A stretch of 63,973 nt of DNA from Burkholderiaceae bacterium 16 (GCA_000955785.1 JYOD01000030.1:1-63973), one strand, 5' to 3'; shown: positions 37,056-48,523, counted from the stretch's first letter. Numbers and translations are program-made. Notes: generated by a model not told the origin, from the letters alone.

Positions 37056-37088
37056 AACGCGGCTGCCGGGCTTCCCGGCAGCCGCGTT
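37056..37088 (+). terminator. Strong hairpin after gdhA
   Basis: A perfect 15-bp stem (37056-37070 with 37074-37088) with a CTT loop. Only a short T-poor tail follows, so it may act as a terminator or mRNA stabiliser. The rest of the 360-bp gap to gltI holds no gene. The gltI promoter must lie between about 37090 and 37340, but I see no clear -35/-10 pair. Confidence 0.65.
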
Positions 37089-37342
37089 GTCGTATGTGCC
37101 CGCTTCCCCCTCGCGCGTGGGGCAAGCGGAGCCCGCGCTGCCGGATTGGCCGCCTGGCGCGCAGGAATAAGGGCTTTGCGGGAGTGGAGGGAGGCCTCGG
37201 TTTTGCCCCGCAAACCATGCCCTGATTGGCTCTGTTAGGGGAAAAACCCGTTGTCTTGAGTGCGTGCGTGCGCAATACTATTTCGTCGGCGGGTGGTTTT
37301 TTGTTAGAGTCCCGCCTTTCTCTTCATGGTCAAGGAGATGTT

Positions 37343-38242
37343 ATGAATGTTGCCAAGTTGGCTTCCCTGATGATTGCTGCTGGCGTGCTGTGCGGAACCG
37401 CGCAAGCTGCCGAGCAACTGACGGGCACGCTGCAGAAGATCAAAGACACCGGTGTGATTACGCTTGGCGTTCGTGAGTCGTCGATTCCGTTCAACTACAA
37501 CCTCGGCGGCGTGCGCCAGGTCGGCTATTCCTACGACATCAATGTCAAGATCGTGGAAGCCATCAAGGACCAGCTGAAGCTGCCGAACCTGCAGGTCAAG
37601 GAAATCCCGATCACCTCGCAGAACCGCATCACCCTGCTGCAGAATGGCACGATAGACATCGAGTGCGGTTCCACGACCAATAACCTCGAGCGCCAGAAGC
37701 AGGCTTCGTTCACCACCAGCATCTTCATCATCGGCACCCGCATCATGGTGAAGAAGGATGGCGGCATCAAGGACTGGGCCGACCTCAAGGGCAAGAACGT
37801 GGTGACCACCGCCGGCACCACCTCGGAACGCCTGCTGCGCAAGATGAACGATGACCAGAAGCTGGGCATGAACATCATCAGCACCAAGGATCACGGCCAG
37901 TCGTTCCTGACGCTGGAGTCGGGCCGCGCCGTCGCCTTCATGATGGACGACGCGCTGCTGTACGGCGAACGCGCCAAGGCCAAGAACCCGGCCGACTGGA
38001 TCGTGGTGGGCAAGCCGCAATCGCGCGAGTCCTATGGCTGCATGATCCGCAAGGATGACGCACCGTTCAAGAAGCTGTCGGACACCGTGATCAGCGGCAT
38101 GATGAAGGATGGCTCGATCAACACGCTGTACACCAAGTGGTTCCAGCAGCCGGTACCGCCCAAGGGGCTGAACCTGGACTTCCCGCTGTCGGAAGACATG
38201 AAGGCGCTGTTCAAGACGCCGAACGACAAGGCGCTTGACTGA
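37343..38242 (+). CDS. gltI: Glutamate/aspartate ABC importer, binding protein
   Basis: Periplasmic binding protein of 299 aa with signal peptide MNVAKLASLMIAAGVLCG and cleavage after AQAA. The mature start (LTGTLQKIKDTGVITLGVRE) and NGTIDIECGSTTNN, the acidic-amino-acid-binding region, match GltI. ATG 37343 has CAAGGAG 5 nt upstream. It is first of four genes making a complete importer. A terminator-like hairpin separates it from gltJ and probably lets the binding protein be made in excess. Confidence 0.94.
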   Translation: MNVAKLASLMIAAGVLCGTAQAAEQLTGTLQKIKDTGVITLGVRESSIPFNYNLGGVRQVGYSYDINVKIVEAIKDQLKLPNLQVKEIPITSQNRITLLQNGTIDIECGSTTNNLERQKQASFTTSIFIIGTRIMVKKDGGIKDWADLKGKNVVTTAGTTSERLLRKMNDDQKLGMNIISTKDHGQSFLTLESGRAVAFMMDDALLYGERAKAKNPADWIVVGKPQSRESYGCMIRKDDAPFKKLSDTVISGMMKDGSINTLYTKWFQQPVPPKGLNLDFPLSEDMKALFKTPNDKALD

Positions 38243-38262
38243 TACTGGGATTCCGGTTGTGT

Positions 38263-38294
38263 GAAACGGAAGGCATGTCCTTCCGTTTCTTTTT
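38263..38294 (+). terminator. Terminator-like hairpin between gltI and gltJ
   Basis: GAAACGGAAGG (38263-38273) pairs perfectly with 38279-38289 across a CATGT loop and is followed by five Ts. It has the form of an intrinsic terminator but lies inside the operon, 11 bp before the gltJ start. It is likely to be partial, to terminate some transcripts or to protect gltI mRNA. Confidence 0.75.
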
Positions 38295-38305
38295 GAGGAC
38301 ACATC

Positions 38306-39034
38306 ATGAACTACAGCTGGCATTGGGGTGTATTCCTCGAACAAGCGGCCCAGAACGAGACCTACCTGGACTGGATGATTTCCGGCCTGAAGGTCACCCT
38401 TGCACTCGGCCTCTCGTCGTGGATCATCGCCCTCGTCATCGGATCCGTGCTCGGCGTGCTGCGCACGGTGCCCAACAAGTGGCTGTCCGGGCTGGCCGCC
38501 ACCTACGTCGAAATCTTCCGCAATATCCCGCTGCTGGTGCAGTTGTTCATCTGGTATTTCGTCATGCCCGAGCTGTTGCCCGGTGGCGAGGCCATCAAGC
38601 AGATGAACCCGTTCGCGCAGCAGTTCATTGCAGCCATGCTCTGCCTAGGCACCTTTACCGCGGCGCGGGTCTGCGAGCAGGTACGCTCGGGGATCAACTC
38701 GTTGCCGCCCGGCCAGAGGAACGCCGGCCTGGCGATGGGTTTCACCCTGGCCCAGACCTACCGCTACGTGCTGTTGCCGATGTCGTTCCGCGTCATCGTG
38801 CCGCCGCTGACCTCCGAGTTCCTGAACATCTTCAAGAACTCCGCGGTGGCGTCGACCATCGGCCTGCTGGAACTGGCCGCCCAGGGCCGCCAGCTGGTGG
38901 ACTACACGGCGCGCCCGTATGAGTCCTTCATTGCGGTGACGTTGATGTACGCGCTGATCAATATCGTCGTCATGCTGCTCATGCGCTGGGTCGAAGGCCG
39001 CACCCGCGTGCCTGGCTTCATCGGCAGCAAGTAA
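38306..39034 (+). CDS. gltJ: Glutamate/aspartate ABC importer, permease GltJ
   Basis: Membrane permease of 242 aa of the polar-amino-acid type. The opening [22 protein letters not shown] and the EAA-like segment [19 protein letters not shown] are characteristic, with several membrane helices between. ATG 38306 has TTGAGGA upstream. It works with GltK and the ATPase GltL. GltK starts 11 bp after it, so the two permeases are cotranslated. Confidence 0.94.
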   Translation: MNYSWHWGVFLEQAAQNETYLDWMISGLKVTLALGLSSWIIALVIGSVLGVLRTVPNKWLSGLAATYVEIFRNIPLLVQLFIWYFVMPELLPGGEAIKQMNPFAQQFIAAMLCLGTFTAARVCEQVRSGINSLPPGQRNAGLAMGFTLAQTYRYVLLPMSFRVIVPPLTSEFLNIFKNSAVASTIGLLELAAQGRQLVDYTARPYESFIAVTLMYALINIVVMLLMRWVEGRTRVPGFIGSK

Positions 39035-39045
39035 GGGGAGACGTC

Positions 39046-39729
39046 ATGGCATATTCATTCGATTTCAGCTCGATCAACCCGACCACGCTGGAAGTGCTGG
39101 GCGAGGGCATGCTCATCTCGCTCAAGATCACCGTCACGGCGGTGGTGGTCGGCATCGTCTGGGGCACCATCCTGGCGATGATGCGGCTGTCTTCCGTCAA
39201 GCCGCTGAACTGGTTCGCGCAGGGCTACGTCACCATCTTCCGGTCGATCCCGCTGGTGATGGTGCTGTTGTGGTTCTTCCTGATCATCCCGCAGCTCCTG
39301 CAGAAGACGTTCAACCTGTCGCAGGCGTCGGACCTGCGCATGACCTCGGCGCTGATCGCCTTTGCCTTGTTCGAAGCGGCGTACTATTCCGAGATCATCC
39401 GGGCGGGTATCCAGAGCGTGTCGCGCGGGCAGATGTTCGCCGCGCAGGCCATGGGCATGACCTACGGGCAGGCGATGCGGCTGGTGATCCTGCCGCAGGC
39501 CTTCCGCAACATGGTGCCGCTGCTGCTGACCCAGGGCATCATCCTGTTCCAGGATACGTCGCTGGTGTACGTGAGCGCGCTGGCGGACTTCTTCGGCCAG
39601 GCCTACGGCATCGGCGAGCGTGACGGCCGCATCGTGGAGATGCTGCTGTTCGCCGGCCTGGTGTATTTCATTATCTGTTTCTCCGCATCGCTGCTGGTTA
39701 AGCGTTACCAGAAAAAGGTGGCCGTATGA
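39046..39729 (+). CDS. gltK: Glutamate/aspartate ABC importer, permease GltK
   Basis: Second permease subunit, 227 aa, with about five helices and the conserved loop [21 protein letters not shown]. The N-terminus [20 protein letters not shown] is typical of GltK. ATG 39046 has AAGGGGAGA upstream. Its stop overlaps the start of gltL (ATGA at 39726-39729), coupling the permease to its ATPase. Confidence 0.94.
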   Translation: MAYSFDFSSINPTTLEVLGEGMLISLKITVTAVVVGIVWGTILAMMRLSSVKPLNWFAQGYVTIFRSIPLVMVLLWFFLIIPQLLQKTFNLSQASDLRMTSALIAFALFEAAYYSEIIRAGIQSVSRGQMFAAQAMGMTYGQAMRLVILPQAFRNMVPLLLTQGIILFQDTSLVYVSALADFFGQAYGIGERDGRIVEMLLFAGLVYFIICFSASLLVKRYQKKVAV

Positions 39730-40460
39730 TCGAAATCAATAACGTCTCCAAGTGGTATGGCGCCTTCCAGGTGCTGACCGATTGCACCACCAAGGTCGCC
39801 AAGGGCGAGGTGGTGGTGGTGTGCGGCCCGTCGGGTTCCGGCAAGTCGACGCTGATCAAGACCGTCAACGCGCTGGAGCCGTTCCAGAAGGGCGACATCA
39901 TCGTGGATGGCACTTCGGTGGGCTCGCCCAAGACCAACCTGCCCAAGCTGCGTTCGCGGGTTGGCATGGTGTTCCAGAACTTCGAGCTGTTTCCCCACCT
40001 GTCGATCACCGAGAACCTGACCATCGCGCAGATGAAGGTGCTTGGCCGCTCGAAAGAGGAAGCCACCGCCAAGGGCCTGAAGTACCTGGACCGGGTGGGC
40101 CTGAAGGCCCAGGCGGCGAAGTATCCTGGCCAGTTGTCCGGCGGCCAGCAGCAGCGCGTGGCGATTGCCCGCGCGCTGTCGATGGATCCGATCTGCATGC
40201 TGTTCGACGAACCCACCTCGGCGCTGGACCCGGAAATGGTCAACGAAGTGCTGGACGTGATGGTGCAACTTGCGCAGGAAGGCATGACCATGATGTGCGT
40301 GACCCACGAAATGGGTTTCGCCCGCAAGGTGGCCAACCGCGTGATCTTCATGGACCAGGGCAAGATCGTCGAGGACTGCGCCAAGGAAGAGTTTTTCGGC
40401 AATATCGAAGCGCGCTCCGAGCGGGCCAGGCAGTTCCTGTCGAAGATCCTGCATCACTGA
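39726..40460 (+). CDS. gltL: Glutamate/aspartate ABC importer, ATPase GltL
   Basis: ATP-binding subunit of 244 aa. Walker A is GPSGSGKST, the Q-loop is in [19 protein letters not shown], the signature is [15 protein letters not shown], Walker B is [12 protein letters not shown], and the H-loop is in CVTHEMGF. All are intact. It completes the importer. An extragenic palindrome follows about 40 bp after the stop. Confidence 0.95.
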   Translation: MIEINNVSKWYGAFQVLTDCTTKVAKGEVVVVCGPSGSGKSTLIKTVNALEPFQKGDIIVDGTSVGSPKTNLPKLRSRVGMVFQNFELFPHLSITENLTIAQMKVLGRSKEEATAKGLKYLDRVGLKAQAAKYPGQLSGGQQQRVAIARALSMDPICMLFDEPTSALDPEMVNEVLDVMVQLAQEGMTMMCVTHEMGFARKVANRVIFMDQGKIVEDCAKEEFFGNIEARSERARQFLSKILHH

Positions 40461-40500
40461 CGATGCGCCAAAACCATCAGCCATGACGACGGCTGTCACT

Positions 40501-40526
40501 CCCTCTCCCCTCAGGGGGAGAGGGGT
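40501..40526. repeat. Extragenic palindrome, copy C
   Basis: CCCTCTCCCC, TCA, then GGGGGAGAGGGG: an imperfect relative of the palindromes at 19876 and 23684, in the gap between gltL and the convergent LysR gene. It could terminate transcription from both sides. Confidence 0.65.
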
Positions 40527-40607
40527 AGCCAACGGTTTTATCCAGCGCGCGGCGGGTCTTGATGCGCCCGCCACATTCGCAGATTCAACTCCCGCGGCAA
40601 TCGCGGC

Positions 40608-41507
40608 TCACAGTATCCGGCTCGCCGACTGGAAATCGGCCGCCTGCAGCGTCAGTTCCCGCATGGCGCCGACCAGCGGTCGCGAATCGTCGCGCCGCCA
40701 TTGAAAAGAGTAGGCAAGGGGAGGCAGCGGTGGATCGCTGCGCAGGACGCGCAGCGCCCCGCGTTTCGCCAGCGATTGCGCCCAGCTCTGGGGCAGGATG
40801 CCGACACCTATTCCTTCGACCAGCATCCCGGCCACGGCGCCCCAGTGATTGCAGACGATGCGCCGTTCCGGCAGGCTGCCCCGGCCATCCAGCCATTCAT
40901 CGAGCAGGCGCGTCACGCCCGAGCCGGTTGGCAAGGTCACCAGGGGCCTGTCGCCGAGGGTTTCCGGGCTGATCGGGGCGGAGCGGCCAGTTGCCTGTGC
41001 CGACATGCACCAGACAAATTTCGCCTGTGCTATCGCATGGGAAGCAATGGTGCCGCGCGTGGACTTGCCGGCCACCACGGCGAAATCGAGCTCGCCGTCT
41101 TCGACGCGCTTTTCCAGTGCCTCGCCAATGCTGACATGGGTTTCCAGTTCCAGGCCGGGATGTGCCTCGGTGATCATCCGCACCAGCCGTGGTAGCCAGG
41201 TCAGCGCGGTGAGTTCTCCCACGCCGAAGCGGCATTTGCCGTGCAGGCCCGCCACGGTGCCGATCTCGACGCGCAGTTCGTCGGCCGCGCGCAGCAGCGC
41301 ATGGGCGCGCGGCACCAGCCGGTTGCCGGCGTCGGTGAGGGCCGCCTTGTGCCCGCTTCGATCGAACAGGGCCTGACCCAGCGAATCCTCAAGCTCGGCG
41401 ATGCGCTTTGAGAGCGATGACAGGGAAAGATGCAGTCGCTGGGCCGCAATGGCGAAGCTCGAGCAGGTGGCCGCCCAATAGAATGCCTCGAGTTGTTTGA
41501 GGGTCAT
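40608..41507 (-). CDS. LysR-type regulator, divergent from the hydroxy-acid oxidase
   Basis: Regulator of 299 aa with the HTH in MTLKQLEAFYWAATCSSFAIAAQ and SLSSLSKRIAELEDSLG. The effector domain has GVGELTALTWLPRLVRMI and GSGVTRLLDEWLDG. It is divergent from an alpha-hydroxy-acid oxidase gene and a Bug-type binding-protein gene and probably regulates them. The 182-bp space between starts is AT-rich and holds a CTTTAT-GGA-ATAAAG palindrome. ATG 41507 is the only good start. Confidence 0.9.
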   Translation of the reverse strand: MTLKQLEAFYWAATCSSFAIAAQRLHLSLSSLSKRIAELEDSLGQALFDRSGHKAALTDAGNRLVPRAHALLRAADELRVEIGTVAGLHGKCRFGVGELTALTWLPRLVRMITEAHPGLELETHVSIGEALEKRVEDGELDFAVVAGKSTRGTIASHAIAQAKFVWCMSAQATGRSAPISPETLGDRPLVTLPTGSGVTRLLDEWLDGRGSLPERRIVCNHWGAVAGMLVEGIGVGILPQSWAQSLAKRGALRVLRSDPPLPPLAYSFQWRRDDSRPLVGAMRELTLQAADFQSASRIL

Positions 41508-41627
41508 GATCTGGCGAGATCAGGCCGGCCGGCGCGTGGTGCGCGGGCTTCTCCGCAGCGGTTTACCTGGCCGGCGATGCCTGATACTGATTGAATAAAA
41601 GAGAACATACTATCGGAAATAAATTCG

Positions 41628-41642
41628 CTTTATGGAATAAAG
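41628..41642. promoter_or_regulatory. Palindrome, candidate LysR operator
   Basis: CTTTAT-GGA-ATAAAG is a perfect 6-3-6 inverted repeat in the AT-rich region between the LysR gene and the hydroxy-acid oxidase, 48 bp before the oxidase start codon. Its position suits an operator or activator site of the divergent pair. Confidence 0.45.
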
Positions 41643-41689
41643 TGGCCGGCATAGAGTGCGTGTCATCGATCCCCCCCCATACCCCGACC

Positions 41690-42947
<1,258 letters not shown>

Positions 42948-42987
42948 GTCGTCGGTCCATTCCAGACTACTATCAAGGAGACCGCAT

Positions 42988-43962
42988 ATGAACAGGCTTT
43001 CTTTTCTCAAGCTGTGCACCATTTCCATCTGCGCCGCCGGTGCGCCGGCGATCCATGCCCAGTCCTACCCCACCAAGCCGGTGCGGCTGGTGGTGCCGTT
43101 CTCTCCCGGTGGCACGACCGATATCGTGGCCCGCGTGATTTCGGCGCCGCTGAGCAAGGAACTCGGGCAAACGGTTGTGGTGGAGAACAAGGCCGGGGCA
43201 GGCGGCGTGCTCGGCGCGGCTGAGATCGCGCGGGCCAACCCGGACGGCTACGCGCTGGGCGTGGCGACGGTGTCCACCACGGCCACCAATCCTGCCATCA
43301 ACCCGAAGATTCCCTACGATCCGCTCAAGGACTTCACGCCCATCATCAATATCGCGGCGACGCCCAACGTCCTTGCGGTGCATCCTTCGTTCCCGGCGAA
43401 GAACTATCAGGCCTTCATCGCCGAGCTGAAGAAGAACCCGGCCAGGTACAGCTATGGCACGGCAGGCACCGGCTCCATCGGGCACCTGCAAATGGAGCTC
43501 TTCAAGAGCCTGGCTAACCTGTCGATCATGCATGTGCCCTACAAGGGCTCGGGTCCGGCGCTGAACGACGCCGTGGCCGGGCAGGTGGGTGTCGTCTTCG
43601 ATAACCTGCCGTCCGCGCTTCCCTTTATCAAGGATGGCCGGCTGATTCCCATTGTCGTGTCCGCGCCGGCGCGGGTGGCACAGCTGCCGAACGTTCCCAC
43701 CTTCAAGGAAGTCGGCCTCGAGCCTGCCAACCGCATGGCGTTCTACGGTATCTACGGACCGAAGGCGCTACCGCAGGCCGTGGTGGAGCGCGTCAACGTG
43801 GCGGTGAGGAAATCGCTCCAGGATCCCGCCGTGCGCAGCCGCATCGAAGCCACGGGATCCCTGGTGGTGGCCAATACGCCCGAGCAGTTCCGCCAGCAGA
43901 TCGCGCAGGAATACGAAATCTACAAGCGTACGGTAGCCGTGCAGAAACTCACGCTCGACTGA
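42988..43962 (+). CDS. Bug-family tripartite tricarboxylate carrier binding protein
   Basis: Periplasmic binding protein of 324 aa with a signal peptide (FLKLCTISICAAGAPAIHA) and the Bug opening SYPTKPVRLVVPFSPGGTTDIVAR. Other family marks are VVVENKAGAGGVLGAAEIAR and IMHVPYKGSGPALNDAVAGQV. Bug proteins bind carboxylates and are greatly expanded in Bordetella and Cupriavidus; many lack adjacent membrane subunits, as here. It follows the hydroxy-acid oxidase by 71 bp and may bring in its substrate. ATG 42988 has AAGGAGA upstream. Confidence 0.92.
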   Translation: MNRLSFLKLCTISICAAGAPAIHAQSYPTKPVRLVVPFSPGGTTDIVARVISAPLSKELGQTVVVENKAGAGGVLGAAEIARANPDGYALGVATVSTTATNPAINPKIPYDPLKDFTPIINIAATPNVLAVHPSFPAKNYQAFIAELKKNPARYSYGTAGTGSIGHLQMELFKSLANLSIMHVPYKGSGPALNDAVAGQVGVVFDNLPSALPFIKDGRLIPIVVSAPARVAQLPNVPTFKEVGLEPANRMAFYGIYGPKALPQAVVERVNVAVRKSLQDPAVRSRIEATGSLVVANTPEQFRQQIAQEYEIYKRTVAVQKLTLD

Positions 43963-44006
43963 GGGCTGGCGGGGAGCGGTGCCGCAGGGGCATTCGGGGG
44001 GACGGT

Positions 44007-44837
44007 TCAGGCGCAGGCGCTGTTGGCGGCGTTCTTGGCCTGGACTTCGGGCGGGATCGGCACGGTCAGCGTCATCACCGCGCGGCCCTCCTCGAACATC
44101 ATCAGCTCGCCCGGCGCGAAGGCGGTCCAGGTCTCGTTGTCGGTCAGCGGCGCGGTGGCGATCACCGCCACGCGGTCGTCGGGCGTGGTGACCTGGGCAA
44201 AGTCGATCGACAGGTCGGCGTCGATCAGGTGTGCGGTGGAGAACGGCCACTGGCGCACGATGTAGTACAGGCGGGTGGAGCAGTGGGCGAACAGCGCCTG
44301 CCCGTTCGACAGCAGGAAGTTGAAGACACCATGCAGCGTGATCTCGCGCGTGATGTCGGCCAGCGCGTGGCAGAGTTCGTTGAGCGGCGGCTGCGAGCCG
44401 GGGAAGCGCTTGCGCAGCCCCTGCATCAGCGTGCAGAAGGCGAGTTCGCTGTCGGTATCGCCTACCGGCTGGTAGACCCCGGACAGGAAGGGCGAGAAGT
44501 CCCTCAGGTCGCCGTTGTGGGCGAAGATCCAGTGCCGGCCCCAAAGCTCGCGCATGAAGGGGTGGCAGTTCTCCAGCAGCACCGTGCCCTGGGTCGCCTT
44601 GCGGATATGCGAGATGACATTCTTGGACTTGATCGGGTAGCGCTTGATCAGGTCGGCCACCGGTGAGGTGCCGGCGGACTGGTTGTCGATGAACAGGCGG
44701 CAGGCCTTGTCCTCGAAGAACGCCACGCCGAAGCCGTCGGCATGGTGATCCGTGACGCCGCCGCGGGCGGCGAAGCCGGTAAAGGAGAACGTCACGTCGG
44801 TCGGCGTGGCGCAGTTCATGCCGAGCAGCTGGCACAT
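44007..44837 (-). CDS. Class II glutamine amidotransferase (YafJ-like)
   Basis: N-terminal-nucleophile amidotransferase-like protein of 276 aa. With the start at ATG 44837 the second residue is cysteine (MCQLLGMNC), as required for the Ntn nucleophile after Met removal; longer starts would bury it. Other landmarks are HADGFGVAFFED and WIFAHNGDLRDF. The acceptor substrate is unknown for this group. It is divergent from the tartrate-dehydrogenase gene, with 144 bp between. Confidence 0.9.
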   Translation of the reverse strand: MCQLLGMNCATPTDVTFSFTGFAARGGVTDHHADGFGVAFFEDKACRLFIDNQSAGTSPVADLIKRYPIKSKNVISHIRKATQGTVLLENCHPFMRELWGRHWIFAHNGDLRDFSPFLSGVYQPVGDTDSELAFCTLMQGLRKRFPGSQPPLNELCHALADITREITLHGVFNFLLSNGQALFAHCSTRLYYIVRQWPFSTAHLIDADLSIDFAQVTTPDDRVAVIATAPLTDNETWTAFAPGELMMFEEGRAVMTLTVPIPPEVQAKNAANSACA

Positions 44838-44981
44838 GGCGGGGCACCGGACCGGCAGCGGGCTGCCGGATTGCAATAGAATGTTCCATTATCCGGCCTG
44901 CCCGGGTTATCTGCCAAGCGCATCGCGTTTTGCAGTGCGTTCCCTCCCGATTTCAAAACCTGTTCAGCGGGTCTCCGAGAC

Positions 44982-46070
44982 ATGAGCAAATACAAGATCG
45001 CAGTCATCCCAGGCGATGGCATCGGCACCGAAGTGATGCCCGAGGGCCTGCGCGTGATGGACGCCGCCGCGCGCCGCTTCGGCATCGACATACAGTTCGA
45101 CCACTTCGACTTCTCCAGCTGCGACTATTACGCCCGCCACGGCAAGATGCTGCCGGACGACTGGTTCGACACCTTGGTCAAGTACGATGCCATCTACTTT
45201 GGCGCGGTGGGCTGGCCGGACGCCGTGCCCGATCATGTCTCGCTCTGGGGCTCGCTGCTGCAGTTCCGGCGCTCTTTTGACCAATACGTCAACCTGCGCC
45301 CGGTGCGGCTGATGCCCGGCATCCGCAGCCCGCTGGTGGACCGCGACGGCAATGCGCGCAAGCCCGGCGACATCGATTTCTACGTGGTGCGCGAGAACAC
45401 CGAGGGCGAGTATTCCAGCATCGGCGGGCGCATGTTCCCCGGCACCGACCGCGAGGTGGTGATCCAGGAGACAGTGATGACGCGCACCGGCGTGGACCGC
45501 ATCCTCAGGTTTGCCTTTGAACTGGCGCAAAAGCGGCCGGGCAAGCATCTGACTTCGGCCACCAAGTCCAACGGCATCTCCATCACCATGCCGTACTGGG
45601 ATGAGCGGGTGGAAGCCATGGCAGCGAACTACCCCGGCGTGAAGGTCGACAAATACCATATCGACATCCTGACCGCGCACTTCGTCCAGCACCCGGACTG
45701 GTTCGACGTGGTGGTCGCCAGCAACCTGTTCGGCGACATCCTGTCCGACCTGGGCCCGGCCTGTACCGGCACCATCGGCATCGCGCCCTCGGGCAATATC
45801 AATCCGGACCGCACCTTTCCCAGCCTGTTCGAGCCGGTGCACGGCTCGGCGCCGGACATCGCCGGGCGCGGCATAGCCAACCCGATCGGCCAGATCTGGT
45901 GCGGCGCCATGATGCTGGAACACCTGGGCCAGCCGGAAGCCGGCGCGGCCGTGCTCGGTGCCATTGAAAAGGTGCTGTCGGCAGGGCCGGACCATGCCCC
46001 GCTGACCCGCGATATCGGCGGCAAGGCCGGTACGCCCGACCTGGGCCAAGCCATCGCGGAGGCCCTGTGA
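44982..46070 (+). CDS. ttuC: Tartrate dehydrogenase/decarboxylase-like enzyme
   Basis: NAD-dependent beta-decarboxylating dehydrogenase of 362 aa, in the isopropylmalate/isocitrate dehydrogenase family. It shows IAVIPGDGIGTEVMPEGLRV, FYVVRENTEGEYSSIGGR and VVASNLFGDILSDLGPA, and GSAPDIAGRGIANPIGQIW near the end. TtuC enzymes act on tartrate and D-malate. ATG 44982 has no strong ribosome site. Its GTGA overlap with a glycerate kinase gene supports tartrate or hydroxypyruvate/glycerate use, since tartrate dehydrogenase yields D-glycerate that the kinase can take up. Confidence 0.87.
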   Translation: MSKYKIAVIPGDGIGTEVMPEGLRVMDAAARRFGIDIQFDHFDFSSCDYYARHGKMLPDDWFDTLVKYDAIYFGAVGWPDAVPDHVSLWGSLLQFRRSFDQYVNLRPVRLMPGIRSPLVDRDGNARKPGDIDFYVVRENTEGEYSSIGGRMFPGTDREVVIQETVMTRTGVDRILRFAFELAQKRPGKHLTSATKSNGISITMPYWDERVEAMAANYPGVKVDKYHIDILTAHFVQHPDWFDVVVASNLFGDILSDLGPACTGTIGIAPSGNINPDRTFPSLFEPVHGSAPDIAGRGIANPIGQIWCGAMMLEHLGQPEAGAAVLGAIEKVLSAGPDHAPLTRDIGGKAGTPDLGQAIAEAL

Positions 46071-47407
46071 ACGCGATCCCCCAATCCCTCCCGGCCAGCG
46101 CGGCCGATGCGCGCGCCTTGCTGCTTGATACCTTCCACGCCGCGGTGGCGGCGGCCGACCCGTTGCGCATCGTGGCGGACCACCTGCCGCCGCCCCAGCC
46201 AGGCGGGCGCACCCTGGTGGTCGGCGCGGGCAAGGCGGCGGCCTCGATGGCACTGGCGGTGGAGCAAGCTTATGCCGCGCTGGACCGCACCCACGTAATC
46301 GAGGGCCTGGTGGTCACGCGCTACGCCCACGGCCTGCCGACCGAACACGTTCGCGTGATCGAGGCCGGCCATCCGGTGCCGGACGAAGCCGGCGAGCGCG
46401 CCGCCGCCGAGATCCTCGCGCGGGTGAGCGCACTCGGCCCCGGGGACAGCCTGATCGTGCTGGTTTCGGGCGGTGGCTCAAGCCTGCTGTCGCTGCCCGC
46501 CGAGGGCATCGCCATGGCGGACCTCAAGGCCACGACGCAGGAACTGTTGCGCTGCGGCGCCCCTATCACGGACATGAACATCGTGCGCAAGCACCTGTCG
46601 CGCATCCAGGGCGGGCGGCTTGCCCAGGCCAGCCGCGCTCCCGTGACCACGCTGATCGTGTCCGATGTGGCCGGGGACGACCCGAGCGCGATTGCGTCCG
46701 GCCCCACCGTCCCGGATCCGAGCACCTATGCGGATGCGCTGGCTATCCTGCGCCGCTACGGCGCGGTGGTGCCGCCGGTGGTGCAGGACTACCTCGAACG
46801 CGGCGCCCGCGGCGAAGTGGCGGAAACGCCCAAGCCCGGCGATCCGCTGTTCGCGCGGGTCGAAAACCGCGTCATCGCCACTGCCCATGGCAGCCTGGTG
46901 GCCGCTGCGGATCACTTCCGCGCGCAGGGTATTCAGCCGGTGGTGCTGGGCGACACGGTGACGGGCGAGGCACAGGAAGTGGCGCGCGTCTATGCTGCGC
47001 TGGTCCGCGAGATTCGCGCGTACAATGCGCCGTTCGCGGTCCCGGTGGCACTGATTTCCGGCGGTGAATGCACCGTCACGCTGCCGCAGGGCGGTGGCGG
47101 GGCGGCCGCAAAGCCCCGTGGCGGGCGTTGCTCGGAGTTCCTGCTGTCGCTGGCGCTGGAACTGGACGGCGCCGATAATGTGTACGCCATCGCGGCCGAC
47201 ACCGACGGCGTTGACGGCTCCGAGGACAATGCCGGCGCGTTGCTGGACCCGTCCACGCTAGACCGCGCGCGGGCCGCCGGCGCCCCGGCACGTGCCCGGC
47301 TCGACGCGCATGACGCCTGGGGCTTCTTCGAGTCCGCGGGCGATCTCGTGGTGACCGGCCCCACGCGCACCAATGTGAATGACTACCGCGCCATCCTGAT
47401 TCTGTAA
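46067..47407 (+). CDS. ttuD: Glycerate 2-kinase (MOFRL family)
   Basis: Kinase-type protein of 446 aa with the N-terminal GGAGK-like motif [18 protein letters not shown], the conserved [12 protein letters not shown] segment and the C-terminal MOFRL domain ([32 protein letters not shown]). It converts D-glycerate to 2-phosphoglycerate for glycolysis. GTG 46067 overlaps the upstream stop and has GGAGG upstream. It forms an operon with the tartrate dehydrogenase gene. The symbol is by analogy with tartrate clusters. Confidence 0.88.
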   Translation: MNAIPQSLPASAADARALLLDTFHAAVAAADPLRIVADHLPPPQPGGRTLVVGAGKAAASMALAVEQAYAALDRTHVIEGLVVTRYAHGLPTEHVRVIEAGHPVPDEAGERAAAEILARVSALGPGDSLIVLVSGGGSSLLSLPAEGIAMADLKATTQELLRCGAPITDMNIVRKHLSRIQGGRLAQASRAPVTTLIVSDVAGDDPSAIASGPTVPDPSTYADALAILRRYGAVVPPVVQDYLERGARGEVAETPKPGDPLFARVENRVIATAHGSLVAAADHFRAQGIQPVVLGDTVTGEAQEVARVYAALVREIRAYNAPFAVPVALISGGECTVTLPQGGGGAAAKPRGGRCSEFLLSLALELDGADNVYAIAADTDGVDGSEDNAGALLDPSTLDRARAAGAPARARLDAHDAWGFFESAGDLVVTGPTRTNVNDYRAILIL

Positions 47408-47456
47408 TCCCAAGAAAAGAGCCAGCCGTAACCGGCGGCTGGTTCCCTCCGAAGCC

Positions 47457-48491
47457 ATGACCCAGACTCTCACCATCACCCGCCCGGACGACTGGCACCT
47501 CCACCTGCGCGACGGCACGGCCCTGGCGGCCGTCCTGCCCGACACCGCGCGCCAGTTTGCCCGTGCCATCATCATGCCCAACCTGAAGCCGCCCGTGACT
47601 ACGGTGGCGCAGGCCGCGGCCTACCGCGACCGCATCCTGGCCGCGCTGCCGGCGGGGCTGGCATTCGAGCCGCTGATGACGCTGTACCTGACGGACAAGA
47701 CCAGTGCCGAGGAGATCGTCGCGGCCAAGGCCAGCGGCTTCGTGCACGGGGTCAAGCTGTATCCCGCCGGCGCCACTACCAATAGCGATGCCGGCGTGAC
47801 CGACCTGCGCCACTGCGCCGCCGCGCTCGAAGCCATGCAGCGCGTTGGCCTGCCGCTGCTGGTGCACGGCGAAGTGACCGACCCGGCAATCGATATCTTC
47901 GACCGCGAGGCCGTCTTTATCGACCAGGTGATGATGCCGCTGCGCCGCGACTTCCCCGCCCTGAAAGTGGTCTTCGAGCACATCACCACCAAGGACGCCG
48001 CTGAGTACGTGCGCGACGCCGAAGGCCCGGTCGCCGCCACCATCACCGCGCATCACCTGCTGTACAACCGCAACGCCATCTTCACCGGCGGCATCCGCCC
48101 GCACTATTACTGCCTGCCGGTGCTCAAGCGCGAGACCCATCGCGAGGCCCTGGTTGCCGCGGCGGTATCGGGCAGCCCGCGCTTCTTCCTCGGTACCGAC
48201 AGCGCACCCCACGCACGCGGCCTGAAGGAACACGCCTGCGGTTGCGCCGGTTGCTATACCGGGCTGCACGCCATGGAGTTGTACGCGGAAGCCTTTGAGG
48301 CGGCGGGCGCGCTGGACAAGCTGGAAGCCTTTGCGAGCTTCAATGGCCCGGCCTTCTACAGCCTGCCGCGCAACAGCGGCACGCTCACCCTGAGCCGCGA
48401 GAACTGGCAACTGCCGGCCGAACTGCCCTACGGCGATACCACCCTGGTCCCGCTGCGTGGTGGTGAAACACTGCGCTGGAAGGCCCGCTAA
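47457..48491 (+). CDS. pyrC: Dihydroorotase
   Basis: Zinc enzyme of 344 aa in pyrimidine synthesis that cyclises carbamoyl aspartate. The metal-binding HLH is in [11 protein letters not shown], the carbamylated-lysine region is [17 protein letters not shown], and later ligands lie in [10 protein letters not shown] and [21 protein letters not shown] carries the catalytic Asp. This is the type II PyrC of Proteobacteria. ATG 47457 follows the glycerate kinase by 49 bp, a gap with a short GC hairpin. The pairing with that operon is probably chance. Confidence 0.95.
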   Translation: MTQTLTITRPDDWHLHLRDGTALAAVLPDTARQFARAIIMPNLKPPVTTVAQAAAYRDRILAALPAGLAFEPLMTLYLTDKTSAEEIVAAKASGFVHGVKLYPAGATTNSDAGVTDLRHCAAALEAMQRVGLPLLVHGEVTDPAIDIFDREAVFIDQVMMPLRRDFPALKVVFEHITTKDAAEYVRDAEGPVAATITAHHLLYNRNAIFTGGIRPHYYCLPVLKRETHREALVAAAVSGSPRFFLGTDSAPHARGLKEHACGCAGCYTGLHAMELYAEAFEAAGALDKLEAFASFNGPAFYSLPRNSGTLTLSRENWQLPAELPYGDTTLVPLRGGETLRWKAR

Positions 48492-48523
48492 GCCGCGCTG
48501 GCAAAGCGGAAGCGGATGCTGTA

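Noticed and set aside
41591..41689. Upstream start of the hydroxy-acid oxidase (TTG 41591)
   Set aside because: The added residues are not family-like and cover the AT-rich divergent promoter and palindrome.
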